Shown piece by piece: positions 56,640 to 64,000 of a stretch of 64,000 bases of DNA (positions within the stretch are counted from its first letter, which is position 1; each line of letters opens with the position of its first letter). The notes beneath the pieces were generated by a model. That model saw nothing but the letters and a program-made list of their open reading frames with translations. It was not told the DNA's origin and searched no databases. This DNA comes from Globodera rostochiensis (taxonomy: Eukaryota > Nematoda > Chromadorea > Rhabditida > Heteroderidae), in NCBI GenBank assembly GCA_018350325.1, contig JAEVLN010000001.1, forward strand, positions 6,229,254 through 6,293,253, in the 5' to 3' direction. Position numbers and translations under genes: made by a program.

Positions 56640-59437
56640 TCAGTATTTGTTTCTGCCGTATTCGTTCCCCCTTTCTTCGTAGTGGTTGTGCTGCTGGTAC
56701 TGTTCGCCGCTGCTCTGTTCGTATTGCTTCTCGTAGCCCTTGCCGGTGCCGTACTCGTTGCCCCTCTCTGTGCCGTAACCTCCGCCATTGTGTGTGCCGT
56801 AGTGTGGTGGTTTGTAGACCTAAAGTGATAATTTTGAATGATGGGCTTTCAAAATGCAATTTTCCCACTTTGGGTGCGCAACACACGCAGCGAGCGTTCT
56901 GAAAGTGGCTAATGTCCAGTGTTTAAAACCAATGGACCGACCTTCGGTTTCCCCGGGTATTTTTTGGATTCGTAGTCGGACTTTGCATGCCCCGCGGTGC
57001 CGTCGCCGCCGTACGCTGCGTAATCTCCGCCGTTTTGTCCGTATTCCGCCGCCGTTTGATCTCCGCCGCTTTGTCCGTATTCCGTTGCCGCCGGCGCTGC
57101 CGCCGTTTGATCTCCGCCGCTTTGTCCGTATTCCGTTGCCGCCGGCGCTGCCGCCGCCGCCGCCGTTTGCTCTGTGCTTCGCTTGCGTCGGTAGTACTAA
57201 ACGCCAACAAAAATGTCTGATTAAAAAAAGTCAGTCACCAACCGGTTTGTATTCGGACGGCGCCGACTCGCGCATTTCGTCGTAGTCGACGATGAAGCCG
57301 ATGATTGCCGTCTGTTAATTAATGAGTTTTTTTTTTGTTTTGTTTTGGGGGCTTTTTGTTTTTCGAAAAAAATGTACCTTTGAAATGCTCCGTTCCTTGC
57401 GAGCTGTTAAATGAATCGGGAATAAATTCGGGAATTTTTGCCATGGGGAAAAGCAAAAGCCTTGCCGGCCATGTGGCAGCACTTCAAGCAGTCCTCGTCG
57501 CTGTTCACTGCGATGGCCGAGCAGCGGAGTCTGAGCAAGCACAAAAATTAAATTGAATTTGGGGGGGGGGGGGGGGGGAAATGCGAGAGAATTGATGCCC
57601 CCCCCCCGCCCACCTGTGTGCCTTGGCAACGTTGTAGTAGCTAGCCTTTTTGCCGTAGTTTTCGCCACCGTAACTCGCTTTCTTCTCGTGACCGTATTCA
57701 CCACCGTACCCTGCATACGCATCACCGTATCCCTTCGAGTACGCACTGTTTTCGGCACCGTACCCACTCTTCTCCGTGCCGTATGCTCCACTGTACCCGC
57801 TCTTCTCCGTGCCGTATCCTCCACCGTACCCACTCTTATCCGAACCGTATCCTCCACCGTACCCACTCTGCTCCGTGCCGTATGCTCCACTGTACCCACT
57901 CTTTTCCGAACCGTATCCTCCACCGTACCCACTCTGCTCCGTGCCGTACCCCTTTCCGTATACTCCACCGTACCCACTCTGCTCCGAACCGTATGCTCCA
58001 CTGTACCCACTCTTCTCCGAACCGTATCCTCCACCGTACCCACTCTGCTCCGTGCCATACCCCTTTCCGTATGCTCCACCGTAACCCTGCTCCGTGCCGT
58101 ATCCTTTTCCGTATCTTCCACTGTACCCACTCTGCTCCGTGCCGTATCTTTTTTCGTATCCTGCACCGTACCCACTCTGCTCCGTACCGTATGCTCCACC
58201 GTACCCACTCTTGTCTGCGCCGTATCCTCCACCGTACCCACTCTTCTCCGAACCGTATCCTTTTCCGTCTCCTCTACCGTACCCACTCTGCTCCGCACCG
58301 TACCCGTGACCCTCGCCGTACCGTTTCTCAGCGCCCTCGTATCCTTTTCCGTACGCTTTGTGTTTGTCATTGTACCTTTTCTCGTATCCATCGTAGCCTG
58401 CATTGTGGCTGCCTTCACGGCTACCGTACTTTCCGTTTTTCCCGTCCTTTTCTGCGTGCGCACCATACTCGCCCGACCCGCCGCTGCGGTCTTCATAGGC
58501 AGCAGCACCGCGTCGTGTCCGGTTTGTGGGCGGCTGCTGGAACGCTCTCGTTGGGGGCGCTTCGCGTTTCACATTGCCCCCGGGCTTTTGGGCAGGCGCC
58601 GCTGCGGGCGCTGTTGCCGGCGCCGCCACTTCGCGTTTCACATAGCCCGCACTTTCGCTTCCGTATTCTGTTCAAATTCAAATTCAATTTTCGAATTTTT
58701 GTTTTTCATATTTAAACGGAATGCTTTCCGGAAGGGTTTGCCAATAAATACCTTTCTTGGCGTAACTGTCCTTTCCACCGTATTCTGTCGTGTCGTCACT
58801 GTACCCTACCCCACCGTACTCCGTCTTCCCGCCACCGTATCCGCCGCTGCCTTTCAGTTCCTTTTCGCTGTTCGTCACGCTGAGCAAATAAATATTAGCG
58901 GGTGGAAATTGCCGTAAGGCATATTCATTTTATAAACTGACATCAAAATGGAAGCGTCAAGGTCGCAAATGTAATCTGTGCAAGAAATATTTGTTTAAAT
59001 TCAAAAATCTGGCCAAAATTGGCCAACCGTCAACGAGTCGGACACCGGACCCGTGGGCGTATTCGTAATCGCCCGACTTTTCCGAAGAGGCGGACGACGA
59101 ATAAGCGCCGGAGGGCGAGTGATAGCCGCCGGCGTGGGACGAATAAGCGCCGGAGGGCGAGTGATAGCCGCCGGCGTGGGACGAATAAGCGCCGGAGGGC
59201 GAGTGATAGCCGCCGGCGTGGGACGAATAAGCGCCAGAGGGCGAGTGATAGCCGCCGGCGTGGGACGAATAAGCGCCAGAGGGCGAGTGATAGCCGCCAT
59301 TGTTGCCGTAGGCCTAATAAATTGGGACAAATTGAAAAAAGTTTTTTTGAGTTTTTGTTTAAATTTGCCTGCTCTTCACCAGCCAAACTGGACGTGATGA
59401 GGAACAACAAAAGGCAGAGAAGGAAGAAAAAGTGCAT
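56640..59437 (-). CDS. Secreted Tyr/Gly-repeat protein with C-x10-C-x2-CC and CVCCAPK motifs (copy 1)
   Basis: The start exon 59369-59437 encodes a clear signal peptide (MHFFFLLCLLLFLITSSLAG). It is joined through a GC donor (CAG/GCAAAT) to an exon (59049-59313) with five 14-residue repeats GGYHSPSGAYSSHA. Smaller exons follow, with YICDLDASIL and KTEYGGVGYSDDTTEYGG, then a long exon (about 57618-58670) with some twenty 11-13 residue repeats such as SGYGGGYGTEQ. Next come RCSAIAVNSDEDCLKCC (57460-57520), a second likely GC-AG intron (57396-57460), TAIIGFIVDYDEMRES, Ala-rich EYGQSGGDQ repeats (57000-57180), ARCVCCAPK (about 56862-56890) and a tail ending EYGRNKY at stop 56640-56642. It is probably extracellular matrix or a secretion. 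It is paralogous in layout to the divergent gene at 60209. The exon joins are partly inferred. Function unknown. Confidence 0.78.
57630..58500. repeat. Coding tandem repeats (Tyr/Gly units) of copy 1
   Basis: About 20 units of 33-39 bp coding SGYGG-[GA]-YG-[ST]-[DE]-[KQ] with occasional KGYGTEQ inserts. The units vary in length by multiples of three and the frame is kept, which is what selection on a protein repeat would leave. The long plus-strand frames across this region are antisense products. Confidence 0.9.
59049..59313. repeat. 42-bp coding tandem repeat in copy 1
   Basis: Five near-identical 42-bp units encoding GGYHSPSGAYSSHA on the minus strand. The units differ at only a few bases (GCGCCGGAGGGC or GCGCCAGAGGGC), which suggests recent expansion. 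Confidence 0.92.
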
Positions 59438-60208
59438 TTTGAGAGTGCCTCTAAAAAGGGAATAAAATTCAAGAAAAAACGGCTTAACAATTCAAAGAGA
59501 TTGAGAGCCATCCCCTGAGGGGACGAATGGTTAAATGGGGAAGGATGAACGGGGGGATAAATACTATCGCAAAAATGGCGCCTGAGGGGAGTGATCGGCG
59601 AGCTTTCCCACTCGGAAGCAATCCGACGATTCCACGGGAAAATGATCGGCACTTTGCGGGGCCAAAGTTGATAAAACGCCGTTCAAAAAAATGAGGACAA
59701 AGTCCAAAATTGGCTCTGTTCCGTTCGCTTTCCCGCCGATTGAATTCCCACAAAAACGGGGGAGGTTAGGCTTAGAGGCGAACGGACGGACAAATCGCTT
59801 TTTACAACGCTTTTCCCACAATAATTGACGGACGAGCGGACGGCGCTTTTCCTCTAAACGATCGGCGAGAAATTGCCGCCATTTCCCATTCCAATTTCTG
59901 CCGAGAAAAAACGTCGTTCAGTCGGGAGGCAAAAAAATCACTTTTTAAGCCCCTCACAGCTCTCATAAGCCTAAAGAATGTTTGCTGATCAATTCATTTT
60001 GATTTTTATTGAAAAATATTCTCCAACAGATTTTGAATTTAAATTTGCTAAATGAATACAATCAATCTTCTTGATTGCTTTTTTTTGTTTAATAAATGCA
60101 ATTAAATATTTATGGCCATTTGTTCCGTTTTCAAAACTTTTCTCTCAAATTACATAATTAATTTAATTATAAATAATTATTGTAATTCTTTCAGAAGACT
60201 TTCACCAA
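59438..60208. promoter_or_regulatory. Shared region between divergent Tyr/Gly-repeat genes
   Basis: 771 bp separates the two divergent start codons. The left half is GC-moderate and the right half (59990-60190) very AT-rich. It must carry both promoters unless one lies further away. A shared regulator is possible but nothing in the sequence proves it. Confidence 0.5.
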
Positions 60209-63124
60209 ATGCGTCTCCAAATTCTGCTCCAAATTTCGCTATTTGCGTGTGTTTTGGCCACGGCTGCTTTTGGCAACAAAAAAGCTGTGGAAGTGAGTCA
60301 AATTGAAAGCCCAAAAAAAATTTAATACAAAAAGTCTAAAATTCGAACATTTAGACAAATGCGCAGACGAATTCAACAGTAGCAGCAACAGCGGCACCTC
60401 CGCCGACGGCAGCAACACAACTGGTGACCGGAACGTCGACGGATGGACGGAACGGTCAACAGGAGGAGGAGGAGAGAGAGGAGGAGGTGGAGGGTATGGA
60501 AGAGGAGGGGGAGGGAGAGGAGGAAGAGGGGGAGGTGGAGGGTATGGAAGAGGAGGGGGAGGTGGAGGGCATGGAAGAGCCACAAAGTGTAAGTGAAGAA
60601 GGGGAGGAAAACGGAAGGGATGAGGAAGAAGTGGGAAGCGAAGAAGAGAAGAGCGAGGGGGACAGGAAGGAAGTGCAAAGGGGAGAGGTGAAGAGAGAGG
60701 GGCCCATGAAGGAAGAGCAAAGGGAAGAAGAGAAGCAGGACGGGAAGAGGAAGGAAGTGCAAAAGGAAGAAGTGAAGCAGGACGGGAAGAGGAAGGAAGT
60801 GCAAAAGGAAGAAGTGAAGCAGGAAGGGAAGAGGAACGAAGAGCGAAGGGAAGAAGTGAAGCAGGACAAGAAGAGGAAGGAGGAGGAAGTGAAGCGGTAC
60901 GGGAAGAGGAAGGAAGACCGAAGGGAAGAAGGGAAGAGTAAAGGGGAGAGGAAGCAAGCGGATGCGGTGCCACAGAAGGCGAAGGCGGATGAGAAGAAGC
61001 GCCCGGATGAGGTTGTTGTGGGGGGGGGGGTGGGAAGAACGTAGAAGGAGGAGAAGGAGGAATTATGAGGAGGAGGAAGAAGAAACTTTAGGAGGATGAG
61101 GAAGAAGGGAGGGATTATGAAAGAAAAAAGAAAAATTTACATAACCCAGCGCATCAATTTCGACTTTTAGAAAAAGCTGCTTGTTCAACAAATCGCCTAC
61201 GCAAAAAAGCGATCCAGCCCCGAATCCGACGACTCTCCGCAACCGAAGGGGCACCACCATGACGGGGACGGGGACGGGGACGAGCACAACGCCAGCGGGG
61301 AGTACGGAGGTGGGGCCAAAGGTTTCTTTCATCTGGGGCATTACAACAAACTCTGAACTTTGCTCGAATTAAGACAGCTATGGCCGTGGGCAGAAGAAGG
61401 AATACGGCGGAGAGAAAAAGGAACGGAAGGCCAAGCAGTACACGGAGAACAGGCAATACGGAGGAGGAAGAGGAAGAGGAAAATACAGCGGCAAAAGGTA
61501 CGGTGGCTATGAACAGAAGGAAGGCCACGGTGGGTATGGAAAGGAGGGATACAGCAAGAAGAAAGGATACGGTAGCCACGAGACGGCAGGAGGGTACGGT
61601 AAAAAGGAGGAGGGACACGACGCTTATGGAAATGAGGAGTACAGCAAAAAAGATGAATACGGTGGGTACAAAAAGGAGGGGCGATACGGTGTCTATGGCA
61701 AGCGAGAGGAATACGGTGGAGCAGAGAACGGATATGGCAAAGGATACGGTGGGAAAGAGGGTTATTACGGTGGAGAGAAGCAGACATACGGTGAATGGTT
61801 TTGTTGGTTAAGCGGAGAGTTAATTTTCCGCTGCTTTCAGACCATTTGCAAGGCAAGCGAGAGTACGGTAGCGGGAAAACAACGGACTACGGTAGCGGGA
61901 AAACGACGGACTACGGTAGCGGGAAAACGACGGACTACGGTAGCTACAAACAGCAGGCGTACGGGCACAACGAAAAAAGTTCATCTTACGACGGGAAAAA
62001 CGCCTACGGGGCCTACAAGAAGCAAACGACGTACGGAGGAGGAGACTCGTCTACATCATACGGTACCCAGCAAGGGACGACCTACAGTAACCACAACAAC
62101 AACCACCACAAGCCCGACTACAGCACTCCCTTCGCCATCAACAGCTACAAAAAGCACTACTACGACAGTAAGCGCCCAAATAATTACTGTAGAAGCGGTG
62201 ACATACAGTATATGCGCGTTTCTATCCAAGGCCACTATTGCTCAGTGCACGGCTCTTTTTCGTTGGCAATGGCAACCGAATACGGTAACGAAGAGCTGAA
62301 GAAAGCGACGGCATACGGTAACATTTCGGCGCTTTTCAATTGAAAACTTAAATGTTCTATTGCAGCAAGTGGAGAAAGCGAATACGGACAAAGTGGCGCC
62401 GGCGGCGGCGGTGGGGAGGCGGGGGGCGGGGGGGGGGCAATTGGTCAACCCTCCGGGGCATTTTCCATTCTCAGAATACGATGCTCAGCAGAAGGCTTAC
62501 GCCGCCCCGCCGCGCAAAGTGCGCTTCCACACGCGCCAATTTTGTCGCTACACGGCCGCGTCCAGCATACGAGCGTGCGCCTTTTGCTGCAAGGTGGTGG
62601 CACGAAGCGCCAACACGAGTCCGGTGAGTGCGAGAAGCCTGCCTGCCACCCCTCCCCCCCCCCGTGGGCTTAAAAATTCAATAAATTAAACCAAAATGGC
62701 CCACCACCCCTCGGGGGCTTAAAAATTCAATAAATTAAACCAAAATGGCCCACCACCCCTCGGGGGCTTAAAAATTCAATAAATTAAACCAAAATGGCCC
62801 ACCCCCCTCGTGGGCTTAAAAATTAACCAAAATGGCCCACCAGCCCTCGGGGACTTAAAAATGCAATAAATTGAACCAAAAAATGGCACAGGACGACATT
62901 GTGTCTGCCATCTTCTCATTCAACCCGGCACATCCGTCCGGCAACGGAGCCGGCATCGGCTACGGCACGGACAATGCGGGCGGTTACGGCACTGACGGGT
63001 ACGGCGGGGGCGAGGAGCATCAGGTGAACGCTTAAAGCAACATGAATAGGTTACATACACCACACACAATTTTCAGGCAAAGCCCGTGTTCCAATGCGTT
63101 TGCTGTGCCCCAAAAAACTATTAA
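60209..63124 (+). CDS. Secreted Tyr/Gly-repeat protein with C-x10-C-x2-CC and CVCCAPK motifs (copy 2)
   Basis: ATG 60209 opens a signal peptide (MRLQILLQISLFACVLATAA). After a phase-0 intron comes an exon of Ala/Thr-rich, then Glu/Lys-rich sequence (about 60355-61011; EEEEREEEVEGMEEEG, KRKEVQKEEVKQDG repeats). Then 61170-61320 (KKLLVQQIAYAKKRSSPESD, HHHDGDGDGDEHNASG), 61376-61791 (GGYEQKEGHGGYGKEGYSKK-type Tyr/Gly units) and 61842-62170 (three YGSGKTTD units). The module FCRYTAASSIRACAFCCKVV lies at about 62538-62600, DDIVSAIFSFNPAHPSGNGA at 62893, and the last exon AKPVFQCVCCAPKNY ends at TAA 63122-63124. The layout of signal peptide, repeats, C-x10-C-x2-CC, short acidic/hydrophobic stretch and CVCCAPK matches the divergent neighbour. 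Function unknown; a secreted structural protein or effector is possible. Some junctions at 62170-62450 are uncertain. Confidence 0.78.
62655..62880. repeat. 49-bp minisatellite in a copy 2 intron
   Basis: About five units of CCACCCCTCGGGGGCTTAAA, AATTCAATAAATTAAACCAA and AATGGCC, with 49-bp spacing near 62711 and 62760 and the last unit shortened. It lies between the exons coding ARSANTSP and DDIVSAIF. It contains repeated AATAAA-type hexamers. Confidence 0.85.
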
Positions 63125-63373
63125 AAGCCCCCGGGGGGGAAGAAAAGGAAATCGATCGATTAAGTGATCATTGGTCCGCTATCTTTTGGACACAAATAAA
63201 CTCGCGTTAATACACACCAATTTTGTTGTTGTTTTGTTGCTGTTTATTCACGTGGGGGGGGGGGGAGGGGCGGCGGAGGGAAATAAATATAAAAGCATTT
63301 TGGCGGGACTTCAAAAACAAGAGTCATAAAAGCCACAATTCTCGATCGATTTAAATATATTTGCTTTTCAAAA
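63125..63373. other. Short intergenic region
   Basis: AAATAAAC near 63195 may be the polyadenylation signal of copy 2. A G-run lies at 63254-63267. The stretch before 63374 is AT-rich and is the probable promoter of the next gene. No gene is seen. Confidence 0.5.
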
Positions 63374-64000
63374 ATGTCGACAAAATATTTGCGAAAATTG
63401 CCCCCCGCCGTTTCGGTGCTTTTGGCCGTTGTAATGGCACTTTGCCTTCTCACTTTGGTGCTGAAGTGTTCGGAGGAAAATTGCGTAAATATTTAAACTC
63501 ATTTCGCTTCCCATCCGAAGCCCCCCCCCCTTCGGACTGTTTTTGCCTTAGGGATTGGCCTTGGCGAGATTTGAGACATTTTTGGCCTTGGGGGATTTGA
63601 GACGGCCTGGGGGGGGGGCTTTGAGACATTTTTGGCCTTGGGGGGAGTCGAGAAATCCTTGGCCTGGGGGGGAATAGCCCCTGGGGGGTTCCGACTGGAA
63701 GGGGCGGGGGGCTTTGAGACATTTTTGGCCTGAGGGGGCGGGGGCGGCTTCGGACCGGTAGCCCTCACTTTACATTAATTTATTCATTAGCTTTAAATTA
63801 CAGAATGACAATTTGAGGGAAATCATTCGTAAGTTTTTGAAAAAAATGATTCAATCGCTTACACTTTGTTTTTATAGCCTTTGCAAATTACGAACAAATT
63901 TACGAGGAAACAAAACGCGCCAATTTTTCTGACGAATTTTTATGGCCAATGAAATATTTGTTGAAGGTCGGTTGGCCAATTTGTAAGAAACAAATTCATA
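63374..64000 (+). CDS. Single-pass membrane protein, 5' part only (window edge)
   Basis: Exons 63374-63484, 63804-63828 and 63878-63966 join in frame. The start MSTKYLRKLPPAVSVLLAVV has basic residues followed by a hydrophobic segment (VSVLLAVVMALCLLTLVL) without a cleavage-like site, which looks like a type II signal anchor. Then KCSEENCNDNLREIIPFANY and QIYEETKRANFSDEFLWPMK. This topology is common in Golgi glycosyltransferases and sulfotransferases, but too little is present for a family call. A G-rich minisatellite occupies the first intron. Confidence 0.6.
63525..63750. repeat. G-rich degenerate tandem repeat in the first intron
   Basis: Repeated TTTGAGACATTTTTGGCCTT with GGGGG runs and GCCTTGGCGAG/GCCTGGGGG variants, about 5-7 imperfect units of 30-40 bp. 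Non-coding. Confidence 0.75.

Noticed and set aside
57553..58917. 454-codon plus-strand open frame
   Set aside because: Antisense product of the Tyr/Gly repeat exon. The minus-strand reading has the signal peptide, splice sites and cysteine motifs.
60239..60973. 244-codon minus-strand Pro/Leu/Ser frame
   Set aside because: Antisense of the Glu/Lys-rich exon of the plus-strand secreted gene.

Overview
This window is eukaryotic. Its genes are split by many short introns (about 45-100 nt, mostly GT-AG with TTTCAG or TTTTAG acceptors), the intergenic gaps are small, and the protein families are nematode ones: an astacin with ShK domains, a ground-like protein, beta-spectrin, SNAP-25, SMK-1/PP4R3, RSU-1, BLOC-1 subunit 2, RTEL1 and beta-ureidopropionase. 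Two points suggest a cyst nematode (Heteroderidae, Globodera/Heterodera type): a minus-strand gene resembling the large F-box-like expanded family of that group, and several GC-AG introns. The assignment is inference from protein character; no database search was possible.

Layout. 1-3.2 kb: 3' part of an astacin metalloprotease gene (catalytic, EGF, CUB and two ShK modules) with two hAT-like MITEs in its introns. 3.5-12.9 kb: about 50 copies of a 186-bp satellite with a degenerate block inside, then 1 kb of pyrimidine-rich DNA. 15-17.7 kb: a decayed, truncated beta-spectrin gene. 17.8-18.8 kb, minus: a broken TSSK-like kinase with a duplicated catalytic-loop exon. 19-20.1 kb: a gene for a charged protein with 41-residue repeats. 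22.3-22.9 kb: a ground-like protein. 23.9-28.4 kb, minus: PP4 regulatory subunit 3, divergent from CHMP5 at 28.8-29.8 kb. 30.2-34.2 kb: an unrecognised large gene. 34.5-37.4 kb: BLOC1S2 and RSU1. 38.2-38.5 kb: a small putative secreted peptide. 38.7-40.2 kb, minus: FRA10AC1-like. 40.7-45.2 kb: RTEL1 helicase. 45.8-48.5 kb: beta-ureidopropionase. 50.3-51.8 kb: SNAP-25. 52.9-54.1 kb, minus: F-box-like family member. 54.8-56.4 kb: unrecognised gene. 56.6-63.1 kb: two head-to-head genes for secreted Tyr/Gly-repeat proteins sharing a new-looking cysteine signature. 63.4 kb to the end: the start of a single-pass membrane protein.

Most genes are unrelated housekeeping or neuronal functions with no operon-like logic. 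The points of most interest are the divergent Tyr/Gly-repeat pair, several MITEs whose 8-bp target duplications can be read directly (one duplicates a splice acceptor), the recurring GC-AG introns, and two adjacent decaying genes next to the satellite. Exon boundaries were derived by hand from splice signals and reading-frame continuity, so single junctions may be wrong even where the gene call is firm.
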